The notes under the pieces are model-generated. The model searched no databases. It was not told the DNA's origin and was given only the letters and a program-made list of their open reading frames with translations. A stretch of 64,000 nt of DNA from Ruminococcus sp. Lineage in GTDB: Bacteria > Bacillota > Clostridia > Oscillospirales > Ruminococcaceae. This document shows, one piece after another, positions 33,847-43,285 of the stretch (within the stretch, counting starts at the first letter, position 1; every line of letters begins with the position of its first letter). Both the position numbers and the translations under genes were made by a program. The stretch is from contig JAEELF010000001.1 in NCBI GenBank assembly GCA_016288815.1, positions 16,320 to 80,319 on the forward strand, in the 5' to 3' direction.

Positions 33847-35229
33847 TCATGTCTCGTCAAGGTCGTCCGGATCGTTCACGCTCGGGGAGAATTCCTCATT
33901 TTCGGTGCCACCGTTCGCCTCCTGTAAAGTGAGCTCTATCTCGATATCCTTGCCGTCTCGGTTGACTATCAGCGTGATAGTGTCGCCGACGCTGTACTGG
34001 TTCTTGATCCTGTTGAGCTCCGCAGCAGTGGTAACGACATTACCCTCGATGTCAATGATGATGTCCTTGACCTTCAGCCCCGCCTTTTCAGCAGCGCTGC
34101 CTTCCTGAATGGAGTATATATACACACCCATGGGGATGTTGTTGTAGATAGAAACGGACTCAGTGATGTCGACTGAGGAAATGCCTATCTGTGGTCTGCC
34201 CTTGACGTACTTATAGTTTATGAGGTCGTTTATGATGACGCTCGCCTCGTTGATCGGGATAGCAAATCCCAGACCCTCAATGCTTGCTGAGTTGCTGTAG
34301 CTTCTGGACATCTTTGCAGAGTTTATTCCGATGACCTGCCCGCAGTCGTTGAGCAGCGGACCTCCCGAGTTGCCGTTGTTGATAGCAGCATCAGTCTGAA
34401 TGAGCGTCATGCTCTTATCGTTAATTGTTATCTCACGGTTCAGCGCGGAAACTATACCGCAGGTAACTGTACCGAACAGCTCAAACCCGAGCGGATTACC
34501 GACCGCTATCACCATTTCTCCGACTCTCAGGTCGTCGCTGTTCCCGAAAGTCGCAGGCGTGAGTCCGGTCTGATTGACCTTCAGCACAGCGAGGTCAGTC
34601 TCGCGGTCATACGCAACGACGCTCGCGTCACACACGGATTCATCGTAGAAAAGCACAGAGACCTCAACAGCCTCCCCACATCTGTAATCGCTCTCGTCGT
34701 AGACAACGTGGGAGTTTGTGATGATATAGCCGTCCTCGGTCATGACGATACCCGTACCGGTAAAGCCGATCTTGGACACCTCAGTCTGCGTGCTGCCTCC
34801 CCATGTCATGTAGGTCTGCTTGTACTCAAAGGTAGCAGAGACACCGACGACCGAAGGTTCTATCTCGTCAACGATGTCCGGGAGGTACTTGGCGTCTGTC
34901 CGCGACGCAGTCTGAAGCCACGTCGGGTAATCTATATCGTAGCGCTCGTCCTCGGCTTCGGTCTCGGACGCTTCGTCCTCAGAGTTTGCCGATCTTTCTG
35001 AGGCGGTGAACTCAGTGACCTTAGGGTTCTTTCCGCTGAATATCTTGTACGCCTGAACAGAGACACCGCTCACTACCGCAAGACAAAGTATAAAAATGAC
35101 AATCCCTAATCCTATGTGGCTCTTCTTTTTAACATTCTTATGTGAATTTTCGGAAACATATGCATATGAAGCGCGCTCCTGCTGTTCACTGTCAGGCACG
35201 CGGCTGTCGTCATCAAAGTTCTCAGGCAC
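33847..35229 (-). CDS. membrane-anchored HtrA/DegP-type serine protease
   Basis: 460 residues: cytoplasmic N-terminus, one transmembrane helix (about 38-61), acidic linker, trypsin-like domain with His174 (TNSHVV), Asp212 (ETDLAV) and Ser288 (GNSGGP), and one PDZ domain (about 365-440: YSIQEGSAAEKAGLKVKD). Degrades or refolds damaged exported proteins. The frame opens with GTG three codons earlier, but that GTG lies within the AAAGGGTGG ribosome site; the second GTG, 9 bases on, is the likelier start. Confidence 0.9.
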   Translation of the reverse strand: MPENFDDDSRVPDSEQQERASYAYVSENSHKNVKKKSHIGLGIVIFILCLAVVSGVSVQAYKIFSGKNPKVTEFTASERSANSEDEASETEAEDERYDIDYPTWLQTASRTDAKYLPDIVDEIEPSVVGVSATFEYKQTYMTWGGSTQTEVSKIGFTGTGIVMTEDGYIITNSHVVYDESDYRCGEAVEVSVLFYDESVCDASVVAYDRETDLAVLKVNQTGLTPATFGNSDDLRVGEMVIAVGNPLGFELFGTVTCGIVSALNREITINDKSMTLIQTDAAINNGNSGGPLLNDCGQVIGINSAKMSRSYSNSASIEGLGFAIPINEASVIINDLINYKYVKGRPQIGISSVDITESVSIYNNIPMGVYIYSIQEGSAAEKAGLKVKDIIIDIEGNVVTTAAELNRIKNQYSVGDTITLIVNRDGKDIEIELTLQEANGGTENEEFSPSVNDPDDLDET

Positions 35230-35286
35230 TCTTACCACCCTTTCTGTTATCCCTATATCTTATATTATAAACATTAATGTGATAGT

Positions 35287-35315
35287 ATTATGATAAAGGG
35301 CAGAAAAAATGTCAA
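35287..35315 (-). promoter_or_regulatory. promoter of htrA
   Basis: Minus-strand TTGACA (35310-35315), 17-bp spacer, CATAAT (35287-35292). Confidence 0.7.
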
Positions 35316-35329
35316 GTTCTCATATTTTT

Positions 35330-35367
35330 TCAGAAAAAAGCTGCCACACCTGGGCGTGGCAGCTTTT
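35330..35367 (-). terminator. terminator of the ltaS-thioesterase operon
   Basis: AAAAGCTGCCAC (35336-35347), 8-base loop, GTGGCAGCTTTT (35356-35367); TTTTTTC follows on the minus strand. Confidence 0.9.
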
Positions 35368-35369
35368 CG

Positions 35370-35762
35370 TTACTGTTTTTTTGCGTTAGCCTTTTCCATG
35401 AATCTCTCGCCGTAAACAAGGAACCTCTTGTGGAGTCCCTTCCCGATGAGACCGGATTCGTCCTCAGCCATGACACTGAACACCAGCTCGCGACCGTCCA
35501 GTGAAACGAGCTCTGCGACAGCCTTTACCTTCATACCCTCGGGAGTTGCAGAGACGTGCTTTACGTCGAGCTCAGTGCCGACTGTTGTCTCGTCACCTTC
35601 AAAATAGGGTGCGATACACTCGCAGGCAGCTTTTTCCATGAGCATTATCATGACAGGCGTAGCGAGCACATCGAGGCAGCCGCTCCCGACTGCGGAGGCA
35701 AGCTCATTCTTTGTTACGGTCAACTCAGCGCTGCCCTTGATGCCTTTTTCAAGCTGTTTCAT
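35370..35762 (-). CDS. hotdog-fold thioesterase (fluoroacetyl-CoA thioesterase-like)
   Basis: 130 residues in the hotdog fold, with VGSGCLDVLATPVMIMLMEK and VGTELDVKHVSATP, the pattern of the FlK-like thioesterase family. Thr and Glu of the FlK active site correspond to the T-P and E-K positions of the first segment. Hydrolyses an acyl-CoA, substrate unknown. AAGGAG before the ATG and only 9 bp after the ltaS-like gene, so co-transcribed with it. Confidence 0.85.
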   Translation of the reverse strand: MKQLEKGIKGSAELTVTKNELASAVGSGCLDVLATPVMIMLMEKAACECIAPYFEGDETTVGTELDVKHVSATPEGMKVKAVAELVSLDGRELVFSVMAEDESGLIGKGLHKRFLVYGERFMEKANAKKQ

Positions 35763-35771
35763 AGTATCTCC

Positions 35772-37721
35772 TTAATCAGACGTGAGGACTTCCTCGGGTA
35801 TCGGCGACGGCGAATAAACATCGCCTATAACGCGGTCGTATGTGAGCATATCGAGCTCCTCGTCACGCGGTACCTCGCTGTCGTACTCCTCGGAGTAAAC
35901 CGGCAGCTTCTCCATGTAATCGTTCATGGTCTGGATGAAAGCGTCACGCGGCGCGTCGATGATATTGAGCAGAACGAACGGCATATAGAAGAATGATACC
36001 TGCTCATCGGGAACAGACGAGAAATCCGCGTCGTAGTTGCTCCAGATGAAGTAATGCTGCTCGTAGAGCGGCGAGCAGTTCTCACCGGTAATGCCGAGCT
36101 GTTCATAAACGCTCGTCTCAGCCTTGAGTGACGGGAAGTGGTCGCCGACAAAGAAGACGATAGTGTGCTCATCGATATTTTTGAGCTCGTTGAGGAAATC
36201 GTCCAGCCCCTCATTGGTGTGCTTGACCCATGTGAGGTAGTTGCCGAACTCGTCGTCAGGATCCTCACCCTGATCGTAGGGCTGGTGGTTCTGCATGGTA
36301 GTCGCGTGCGAGTAAACAGGCTGATCGTTCGTCCTGATGAGGTCGATGAGCTGATCGTATACCACGGAATCGTCCACATAAGTACCAAAGGTCTTTATCG
36401 GCACGGTGAATGTTGTCTCACCGGTATCCTTGTCGTAGAACATCATATCGTCGAAGCCGAAGTAACCGTAGATACGGCTCCTGCTGTAGAATGTCTGCGT
36501 GAACGGGTGAACATAAGCTGTGTGGTAGCCCCAGCTCTTGTAGTACTGAGCGAGCGCAGGCTGCTCACGGTCTGCAAGCTCACGCTGCGGCATATTTGGG
36601 GTATTCAGACCGCGTACCGGGAGACCGAACAGCAGCTCGAACTCCGCACGGACGGTCCAGCTCGCAAAGGTAGGAGTGATAGCTGTTCCGGCATAGCCTT
36701 CGGAGCGTGCCTTGTCGAAGTATTCATAAACATCGTCGCCGATCTCCAGCTCGTCGAATACGCGGAAATCCGCATAGGACTCGCTCATGATGACGATAAC
36801 GTTGGGCTTGTCGCCGCCGTTGAAGTATTCGCCGGTGTCGATGTTGTTGTCGATGATGCTGTTGACGTGGTCGTCGTCGTAATCCTTGGGCTTTTTGAGA
36901 CGGTTAGCAAAGCTCTCGGAGGACGTCTGCACGATGAAGGCAAGGAAGCTGTTGTTGTTGAATTTATTCCTTAGCTTGAAGGAATTTGTCGCGGGAGTCG
37001 TATCCACGCCGAAGACTTTGTACACAGGGTTGTAAAAAGCCGGGAGCATGACCATGAGCGCTCCGATGACGATACACGATATTATCGCCGCCACCCTCGG
37101 CTTCACATTTCTGAACTCGAACTTGGGGTTCAGGTAAAATATCAGCAGCACAACGGCTACGACCAGCGCACAGTAGATGATGAGCCGCGGAGTGATCTTG
37201 ATATACGCGAACGACGAAAGGCTCTTTACGCTGCGGACAAGCTTCATGTCCGAGAGGATAAGGTGGTTTCCGTTCGTGCCGAATTTGAAGAGCTCCGTGA
37301 TACTGAGAGCCATGTAAACGAAGCTATGTACCGCGGAGGCTATCCAGCCGCGCTTAAAGATAGAAATGAGGAAGAAGAATACGAGCTCCGCAACGAGTAT
37401 GTCGAAGAGGATCACTCTCGGGTGCTCAGTGCAGAAACTGAGGAACCTTGATATCTTCTTGCCCTGATTTATCTCAGCCATAGCCATGATGAAAACCGGA
37501 AACATCAGCATTATCCAGCGGTTGAGAGCGCTGTGCTGTGTCGTGTTTTTCTCACGCTTGGCTTTCAGGCGCTTGTACCACGGCAGCTTCTGAACAGCCG
37601 GTTCAGGCGACGGAGCACCTCCGAAAAGATCGGAGCTTTTCTCGCCCTCGTCCGAAATATCTAGAATATCCATTTCTTTCCCTGCCGTATCATTCAGTAA
37701 ATTTGTCTCTTCTGTCGGCAT
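35772..37721 (-). CDS. LTA synthase-family sulfatase (membrane phosphoglycerol transferase)
   Basis: 649 residues: 66-residue cytoplasmic N-terminus, about five transmembrane helices (from 67 to 229), then an extracellular sulfatase-fold domain. Metal ligand Glu314 (MSESYAD), likely catalytic Thr356 (SWTVRAEFE) and VGDHFPS match the LtaS/YfnI layout, although the Thr context is usually GGTxxSEFE. Probably adds glycerol phosphate or a similar group to a lipid or glycan. GGAGG before the ATG. The long polar N-terminus is unusual for LtaS. Confidence 0.85.
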   Translation of the reverse strand: MPTEETNLLNDTAGKEMDILDISDEGEKSSDLFGGAPSPEPAVQKLPWYKRLKAKREKNTTQHSALNRWIMLMFPVFIMAMAEINQGKKISRFLSFCTEHPRVILFDILVAELVFFFLISIFKRGWIASAVHSFVYMALSITELFKFGTNGNHLILSDMKLVRSVKSLSSFAYIKITPRLIIYCALVVAVVLLIFYLNPKFEFRNVKPRVAAIISCIVIGALMVMLPAFYNPVYKVFGVDTTPATNSFKLRNKFNNNSFLAFIVQTSSESFANRLKKPKDYDDDHVNSIIDNNIDTGEYFNGGDKPNVIVIMSESYADFRVFDELEIGDDVYEYFDKARSEGYAGTAITPTFASWTVRAEFELLFGLPVRGLNTPNMPQRELADREQPALAQYYKSWGYHTAYVHPFTQTFYSRSRIYGYFGFDDMMFYDKDTGETTFTVPIKTFGTYVDDSVVYDQLIDLIRTNDQPVYSHATTMQNHQPYDQGEDPDDEFGNYLTWVKHTNEGLDDFLNELKNIDEHTIVFFVGDHFPSLKAETSVYEQLGITGENCSPLYEQHYFIWSNYDADFSSVPDEQVSFFYMPFVLLNIIDAPRDAFIQTMNDYMEKLPVYSEEYDSEVPRDEELDMLTYDRVIGDVYSPSPIPEEVLTSD

Positions 37722-37742
37722 TTTACCCCTCCGTTAAGTCAT

Positions 37743-37758
37743 TGTTTATATATAAACA
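37743..37758. promoter_or_regulatory. 16-bp palindrome in the ltaS-like leader
   Basis: TGTTTATATATAAACA is a perfect palindrome between the promoter and the start codon on the minus strand. Possible regulator site or mRNA hairpin. Confidence 0.5.
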
Positions 37759-37787
37759 TTGTAATTGTGATAATATGTTACATTTAA

Positions 37788-37816
37788 ATGATATCACAGT
37801 TCAGCCGAAAGTTCAA
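37788..37816 (-). promoter_or_regulatory. promoter of the ltaS-like operon
   Basis: Minus-strand TTGAAC (37811-37816), 17-bp spacer, TATCAT (37788-37793). Confidence 0.65.
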
Positions 37817-37914
37817 GTAATCGCGGGAACTTTCACACATTCACCTCAATTTTCAGCGTATTGGTAATAGTGCACGTTAACTGCTTGGCATTTTTGTGCA
37901 AATTGTCCCCGGTG

Positions 37915-38499
37915 TTATTTTAGCCAGCCTTTGTCGGCAGCGTCATCGATGACCTCGCGAATAAGCTCTGCAAGGTCGTCCGAAGCGTCAAAATAGGGCA
38001 TATTCCGCGCCAATACCTGCTCCTTGCAGATACCGTGCTCCTGCCACGCCTGTCCATGCTTTGTGTAGTTGAGCAGCATAGGCTGGAGCCTGTCGAGCAC
38101 CGTCGCAAAGCGTGACTCGGGAGTCTCACGTTCCTCGAATTGGCGCCAGAGAGCATAGTATTCATCCCGCTGATCCTCAGGGAGTATGCTGTAGATACGC
38201 TGAGCAGCCTTTTCCTCGCGCTCCGCCTTGGACTTGTTCGCCTCGGTGTCGTAGCAGTATGTATCCCCTGCGTCTATCTCGACCACATCATGCAGCAGCA
38301 CCATTTTCATGACGTGCGCGATGTTGACCTCTTCGTTGGCGTGCTCCGCAAGGAGAAACGCCATGACAGCGAGGTGCCAGCTGTGCTCGGCGTCGTTTTC
38401 CTTCCTGTCCTCATTGAGGACGTAGGTCTGCCTGTACAGCGCCTTCATTTTGTCGAGCTCGATAATAAAATCTATCTGTTTTTTCAGCCTGTCATTCAT
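37915..38499 (-). CDS. HD-domain phosphohydrolase (YfbR-like)
   Basis: 194 residues of the HD_3 family. Metal ligands lie in NDAEHSWH, LLHDVVEIDAGD and the later TVLDRLQPM; this is the pattern of YfbR 5'-deoxynucleotidases and related nucleotide phosphatases. Substrate not determined. GAGGTG before the ATG, 9 bp after the SDR gene, so one operon. Confidence 0.87.
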   Translation of the reverse strand: MNDRLKKQIDFIIELDKMKALYRQTYVLNEDRKENDAEHSWHLAVMAFLLAEHANEEVNIAHVMKMVLLHDVVEIDAGDTYCYDTEANKSKAEREEKAAQRIYSILPEDQRDEYYALWRQFEERETPESRFATVLDRLQPMLLNYTKHGQAWQEHGICKEQVLARNMPYFDASDDLAELIREVIDDAADKGWLK

Positions 38500-38508
38500 A
38501 TCAGCACC

Positions 38509-39228
38509 TCATATCACCATTCCGCCGTTCACGGCGAGGACCTGACCCGTTATGAATTCCGCCTGCCCGGACACAAGGAAAGCCACCGCGTCCGCAACGT
38601 GTTTCGGCTCACCGAAAATACCGAGCGGTATCTCATCGCGTATCGCTTCCAGCTCCTCAGCAGTGAAGCGGCTGTTCATCTCTGTCATTATAAAGCCCGG
38701 TGACACGCAGTTCACCCTTATCCCTGACGGTGCGACCTCTTTGGCAAGAGCCTTTGTGAAGCCGATGATCCCAGCCTTTGCAGCGGAGTAATCCACCTCG
38801 CATGACGCCCCGACCTGTCCCCACATTGAGGAGATATTGACGATATTTCCGCTTTTGCGGCTTATCATCGCCGGGAGCACCGCCCGAGAGCAGTTGAGCG
38901 TCCCCACAAGATCGACCGACATTATCCTGTCCGCCGCTGACTGTGAAATGGAGGTGAACAGGTCTATCTCCGAGACTCCCGCGTTGTTTACGAGCACGTC
39001 CGGGGCGCCGCTTTCCTTTGTTATAGCCTCCACAGCAGACCTTACCGCCTCGACGTTTGCAACGTCGAAACCGACAGCCTTCCCGCTGATCTCAGCTGCA
39101 AGAGCCTCAGCCTTTCCCGCAGAATGCGCATATCCGACCCATACAAAGTACCCGTCAGCAGCGAGTCTGCGGCAGACCGCGCTCCCTATCCCGCCGGCTC
39201 CTCCTGTGACAAGAGCTGTTTTGTTCAT
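38509..39228 (-). CDS. short-chain dehydrogenase/reductase, FabG-like
   Basis: 239 residues. NAD(P) motif TGGAGGIG (8-15), NNAG, active-site Ser in ISSMWG, YSAAK, and the FabG-type end (FLVSGQAEFITGQVLAVNGGM). Closest in pattern to 3-oxoacyl-ACP reductases, which reduce beta-ketoacyl-ACP with NADPH. No other fatty acid genes are near, so it may instead act on another carbonyl substrate. AAGGAGG fixes the ATG. Confidence 0.88.
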   Translation of the reverse strand: MNKTALVTGGAGGIGSAVCRRLAADGYFVWVGYAHSAGKAEALAAEISGKAVGFDVANVEAVRSAVEAITKESGAPDVLVNNAGVSEIDLFTSISQSAADRIMSVDLVGTLNCSRAVLPAMISRKSGNIVNISSMWGQVGASCEVDYSAAKAGIIGFTKALAKEVAPSGIRVNCVSPGFIMTEMNSRFTAEELEAIRDEIPLGIFGEPKHVADAVAFLVSGQAEFITGQVLAVNGGMVI

Positions 39229-39261
39229 CTATAAGACCTCCTTTTCGTATCAAGCTCTTCC

Positions 39262-39290
39262 ATTATACCACACCGCGGGACAAAAATCCA
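39262..39290 (-). promoter_or_regulatory. extended -10 promoter of the SDR-HD operon
   Basis: Minus-strand TATAAT (39262-39267) preceded by TGTGG; the -35 position (TGGATT, 39285-39290) is poor. Confidence 0.6.
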
Positions 39291-39300
39291 GTGGAAATAC

Positions 39301-39329
39301 TTGAAATCTTTCCTGATCCATGTTACAAT
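39301..39329 (+). promoter_or_regulatory. promoter of the DUF896-cdd operon
   Basis: TTGAAA (39301-39306), 17-bp spacer, TACAAT (39324-39329). Confidence 0.75.
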
Positions 39330-39364
39330 AATGTTATATTAAGAGGATCACGGAGGATCAGTCA

Positions 39365-39574
39365 ATGGATCAGAAGAAGATAGACCGTATAAACGAGCTT
39401 GCCCGCAAATCAAAGTCGGAGGGACTTACCGATGCTGAAAAAGCAGAGCAGACCGAGCTCCGCAATGAGTACAGAGCTTCCGTCACCGGCAACCTCATGC
39501 AGCAGCTCGAGAACACCTACATCATGACGCCGGACGGCAGAAAAGTCAAGGTCGGAAAGGGCGGCAGAAAATGA
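39365..39574 (+). CDS. DUF896 (UPF0291, YnzC-like) small helical protein
   Basis: 69 residues: IDRINELARKSKSEGLTDAE then EQTELRNEYR, the helical hairpin of the YnzC/DUF896 family, and a basic tail. Family function is uncertain; some Bacillus members belong to the SOS operon. GGAGG precedes the ATG. Its stop overlaps the cdd start (ATGA). Confidence 0.92.
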   Translation: MDQKKIDRINELARKSKSEGLTDAEKAEQTELRNEYRASVTGNLMQQLENTYIMTPDGRKVKVGKGGRK

Positions 39575-39963
39575 CGAACAACGATTTCTTCCAGATGGCT
39601 GTGAGAGCCGCAGAAAAGTCCTACTCACCGTATTCGCATTTCCGCGTGGGAGCAGCCCTGCTCACTGAGGACGGACAGGTGTTCACCGGCTGCAACATCG
39701 AGAACTCGTCGTATTCGCTCACGGTCTGTGCCGAGCGCACGGCAGTTTTCAAGGCGGTATCAAGCGGCTTCTGCGACTTCAAAGCGATAGCTATAGCCGG
39801 CAGCGCTGACGGCGACTTCTCCCGGCCGTGTTACCCTTGCGGAGCCTGCTTGCAGGTCCTCAGCGAGTTCTGCGGCGACGACTTTCTCATAGTCCTGTCC
39901 GACGGCGCACACACGCTTTCGGACTTCCTTCCCAAACGATTCAGCGAGGAGAACATCAAGTGA
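39571..39963 (+). CDS. cdd: cytidine deaminase
   Basis: 130 residues. Deaminates cytidine and deoxycytidine to uridine and deoxyuridine. Zinc site Cys53, Cys90 and Cys93 (CAE and PCGAC) and proton shuttle Glu55. Normal length for the homotetrameric type. Overlaps both neighbours by 4 bp, so the pyrimidine enzyme is translationally coupled to the radical SAM pair. Confidence 0.95.
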   Translation: MTNNDFFQMAVRAAEKSYSPYSHFRVGAALLTEDGQVFTGCNIENSSYSLTVCAERTAVFKAVSSGFCDFKAIAIAGSADGDFSRPCYPCGACLQVLSEFCGDDFLIVLSDGAHTLSDFLPKRFSEENIK

Positions 39964-41822
39964 ATTTACGAGAAAAGATAGAAAAACACCTGCTGTCTGT
40001 ACAGAAGCCCTCCCGCTACATCGGCGGAGAGGTTGGCAGCGTGATAAAGGACAAGTCCAAGGTAGATGTCCGCTTCGCATTTTGCTTCCCGGACACCTAC
40101 GACATCGGAATGTCGCACCTTGGCATAAAGATACTGTACTCGCTCAAGAATTCGCGTGAGAATTACTGGTGCGAGCGCTGCTTTGCGCCATCGGAGGACT
40201 TCGAGGCTATAATGCGCGAGAACGATATCCCGCTCTACGCGCTCGAGAGTCTCGACCCGATAAGCGAGTTCGACTTCATCGGCTTCACTATGCAGTACGA
40301 GCTCTCCTATACGAACGTGCTGAATATGCTCGACCTTGCCGGTATACCGATATTCGCGAAGGACCGCTCCGACGAGCTTAAAAACATCGTCGTTGCGGGA
40401 GGACCCTGCGTCTGTAACCCTGAGCCTCTTGCGGACTTCTTTGACATCTTCATACTCGGCGAGGGCGAGGAGGTCAACCTCGAGCTCATGGATCTCTTCT
40501 GGGAGATGAAGCAGCAGGGCGCGACGAAGCACGAATTCCTGCTCAGAGCCTCACATCTTGAGGGTATCTACGTCCCCAGCTTCTATGAATTCAGCTACAA
40601 GGATGACGGCACGATCGCCGCAGTTACGCCGCTCAACGGCGCTCCCGCGACCATAAGGAAGCGTATCATCAGGGACATCGACAAGGTCTTCTACCCGGAA
40701 AACTTTGTCGTCCCGTTCACCGAGATAGTCCACGACCGTATCTCCGTCGAGGTACTTCGCGGCTGTATCCGCGGGTGCCGGTTCTGTCAGGCGGGCTTCA
40801 TCTACCGCCCGTTCCGAGAGAAGACCTCCGACACTATAGTCGAGGAGGCGAAGCTCCTTTGTGAGAACACCGGCTACGATGAGATCTCCCTCGCCTCGCT
40901 CAGTACCAGCGACCACTCTGACATCGACAATATGCTCACAAAGCTCCTTGACTACACAGAGAAAGCGCGTATAAACCTGTCGCTCCCGTCCCTGAGAGTG
41001 GACAATTTCTCCGAATCCCTGCTTGAAAAGATCAAGAAAGTTCGCAAGAGCGGACTCACCTTTGCCGCAGAGGGCGGTACACAGCGCCTCCGCGACGTCA
41101 TAAACAAGAACGTCACCGAGGAGGAGATAATGAACACCTGCCGTATAGCCTTCGAGGGCGGATATTCGGCGGTCAAGCTTTATTTCATGATGGGACTCCC
41201 GACCGAAACTGACGAAGACATCGTGGGTATCGCAGAGCTTGCCCAGCGCGTTGTGGACCTCTACTACAGTATCGAGAACCGCCCCAAGGGCAGGGGAGTG
41301 CAGGTCTCGGTCAGCTGCGCGACATTCGTCCCGAAGCCGTTCACGCCGTTCCAGTTCGAGCCGCAGGATACTCAGGAAATGATCGAGCATAAGCAGAAGC
41401 TGCTGCTCGACTCCGTCAAGACCAAGAAGGTCAAGGTCAGCTACCACGACCCGAGCGTCAGCAAGCTCGAGGTCATACTCGCAAAGGGCGACCGCAGATT
41501 GTGCAAGGCAGTCTACACAGCATGGAAAAAGGGTTGCAAGTTCGACAGCTGGGGAGAGTACTTCCACTTTGACCGCTGGCTCGAAGCCTTCGAGGAGTGC
41601 GGCATCGATCCGGCATTCTACGCGAACAGGCGCTTTGGCTACGACGAGATACTTCCGTGGGATCACCTCGATTACTTCGTGTCCAAGGAGTTCTTTGTCC
41701 GCGAGAACAAGACTGCGCATAACGCAGTAACGACGCCGAACTGCCGTCTGCGCTGCTCCGGCTGCGGAGTAAATAAGTGTGTAGGGAGGGAGTGCTTTGA
41801 TAAAAGTCAGGGCCGTATTTGA
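39960..41822 (+). CDS. radical SAM protein of the TIGR03960 type
   Basis: 620 residues from a GTG start inside the end of cdd, chosen because GAGGAG lies about 9 bases before it and the downstream sequence LREKIEKHLLSVQKPSRYIG is the typical N-terminus of the family; the frame is open further up only as a shadow of cdd. B12-binding-like N-terminal part, then radical SAM core with the cluster motif CIRGCRFCQ. Always paired with a DUF2344 protein, here overlapping its 3' end by 26 bp. Predicted to modify RNA or a protein; reaction not established. Confidence 0.9.
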   Translation: MNLREKIEKHLLSVQKPSRYIGGEVGSVIKDKSKVDVRFAFCFPDTYDIGMSHLGIKILYSLKNSRENYWCERCFAPSEDFEAIMRENDIPLYALESLDPISEFDFIGFTMQYELSYTNVLNMLDLAGIPIFAKDRSDELKNIVVAGGPCVCNPEPLADFFDIFILGEGEEVNLELMDLFWEMKQQGATKHEFLLRASHLEGIYVPSFYEFSYKDDGTIAAVTPLNGAPATIRKRIIRDIDKVFYPENFVVPFTEIVHDRISVEVLRGCIRGCRFCQAGFIYRPFREKTSDTIVEEAKLLCENTGYDEISLASLSTSDHSDIDNMLTKLLDYTEKARINLSLPSLRVDNFSESLLEKIKKVRKSGLTFAAEGGTQRLRDVINKNVTEEEIMNTCRIAFEGGYSAVKLYFMMGLPTETDEDIVGIAELAQRVVDLYYSIENRPKGRGVQVSVSCATFVPKPFTPFQFEPQDTQEMIEHKQKLLLDSVKTKKVKVSYHDPSVSKLEVILAKGDRRLCKAVYTAWKKGCKFDSWGEYFHFDRWLEAFEECGIDPAFYANRRFGYDEILPWDHLDYFVSKEFFVRENKTAHNAVTTPNCRLRCSGCGVNKCVGRECFDKSQGRI

Positions 41823-42450
41823 GAAAAAGGGGAGAGCAAAGTACATCTCCCACCTCGACCTCAACCGCTGTATGCTGAGGACATTCCGCCGCTCGGGACT
41901 GCCGATATGGTACACCGAGGGCTTCAATCCGCACCCTTACTACTCCTTTGCGCTCGCGCTTTCGCTCGGCTATGAGAGCAGCTGCGAGATACTCGACTTC
42001 AACCTAAATGAGGAGATACCGTACAGTGAGGTCATGGACAAGCTGAACGCCGTAATGCCGGAGGGCATGAGGATAACGTCTGTCACCGAGCCGAAGCTCA
42101 AGATAACCGCGATAGCCAAGGCAGAGTACACATTTTCGCTCGTGACAGATGTCACGGACAAGCTGTTTGAGGACATAAAGTCAATGCTCGGAGGAGAGGA
42201 GATACTCATCGAGAAAAAGACTAAAAAGGGCGTCAAGACAGTTGACATCAAGCCCGAAATGGAGGTCACAGGACTTGAATGCTCCGCCGACTCAGTGGAT
42301 GTTTCAATGCGCCTGCCAGCCGGCACCCAGACCAACTACAACCCCTCGCTGTTCTTCGAGGCATTGAGAAACACCGGCACGGTACCCTTTGAGCCGCGTA
42401 TTATCTGCCGCACGGCGATACTCTGCGAGGACAACTCCGTGTTCGCGTAA
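41797..42450 (+). CDS. DUF2344 (TIGR03936) partner of the radical SAM protein
   Basis: 217 residues starting with TTG, GGAGG 8 bases ahead. KGRAKYISHLDLNRCMLRTFRRS and GFNPHPYYSFALALSLGYES are the conserved features of this family, which in some bacteria is fused to the radical SAM protein. Coding overlap with the previous gene supports a stable complex. Function unproven. Confidence 0.88.
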   Translation: MIKVRAVFEKKGRAKYISHLDLNRCMLRTFRRSGLPIWYTEGFNPHPYYSFALALSLGYESSCEILDFNLNEEIPYSEVMDKLNAVMPEGMRITSVTEPKLKITAIAKAEYTFSLVTDVTDKLFEDIKSMLGGEEILIEKKTKKGVKTVDIKPEMEVTGLECSADSVDVSMRLPAGTQTNYNPSLFFEALRNTGTVPFEPRIICRTAILCEDNSVFA

Positions 42451-42461
42451 AAGGTGATAAT

Positions 42462-43253
42462 ATGGACATTTTCAGAAAGAACATAGACGGCGGAAAAGCC
42501 TTTGACTGGGGACGCACGTCGTCGGATTACGCTAAATACCGCGATATCTACCCGGACATTTTCTTCGCGAAGGTCGCCGAAAGGGGACTGTGCGTGAACG
42601 GTCAGAACGTCCTCGACCTCGGTACAGGAACAGGCGTCGTGCCGCGTAATATGTACAGATACGGGGCAAAGTGGACAGGCGCGGACATCTCGCCCAATCA
42701 GATAAGGCAGGCAGAGCTGCTCGCGGAAAACTCAGGCATGGACATCAGCTTCATCGCCTCGCCGGCTGAGAAGATAGACCTCCCAGATGGCACCTTCGAT
42801 GTCGTTACTGCGTGCCAGTGCTTTTTCTACTTCGATTACGGGACCGTTATCCCGAATATCGCACGTCTGCTCAAAGACGGCGGACGGCTCGTGATACTTT
42901 TCATGGCATGGGTGCCCGCCGACGACCCTGTAGCGAGAGCCAGCGAGGAGCTCGTGCTAAAATACAACTCCGAATGGACCGGCGGCGGATATACCCGTGC
43001 CCCTGTGTTCATTCCCGAGATCGCACACGAATATTTCGACATCGAAGCGCAGGAGGACTACGATCTCATGGTGCCGTTCACGCGCGACAGCTGGAACGGA
43101 CGCATGAAAGCCTGCCGCGGGGTGGGAGCCTCCATGCCTCCGCAGGACATAGCCGCGTGGGAGCACGAGCATAAGGAAATGCTCGGTAAACTCGTCCCCG
43201 ACGAGTTTGAGATACTCCACCACGCAGCAATGGCTGTGCTCAGAAAGAGGTAA
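42462..43253 (+). CDS. class I SAM-dependent methyltransferase
   Basis: 263 residues. Motif I is LDLGTGTG near residue 53, GADISPNQI (motif II), then a DVVTACQCFFYFD motif IV region and LLKDGGRLVILFM. Resembles small-molecule methyltransferases of the UbiE/Methyltransf_11 type. AAAGGTG lies before the ATG and the gap to the DUF2344 gene is 11 bp, so it is probably the last gene of that operon. Confidence 0.87.
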   Translation: MDIFRKNIDGGKAFDWGRTSSDYAKYRDIYPDIFFAKVAERGLCVNGQNVLDLGTGTGVVPRNMYRYGAKWTGADISPNQIRQAELLAENSGMDISFIASPAEKIDLPDGTFDVVTACQCFFYFDYGTVIPNIARLLKDGGRLVILFMAWVPADDPVARASEELVLKYNSEWTGGGYTRAPVFIPEIAHEYFDIEAQEDYDLMVPFTRDSWNGRMKACRGVGASMPPQDIAAWEHEHKEMLGKLVPDEFEILHHAAMAVLRKR

Positions 43254-43285
43254 AAATATTAATTTTATATTTTTTGAAAAAACAC

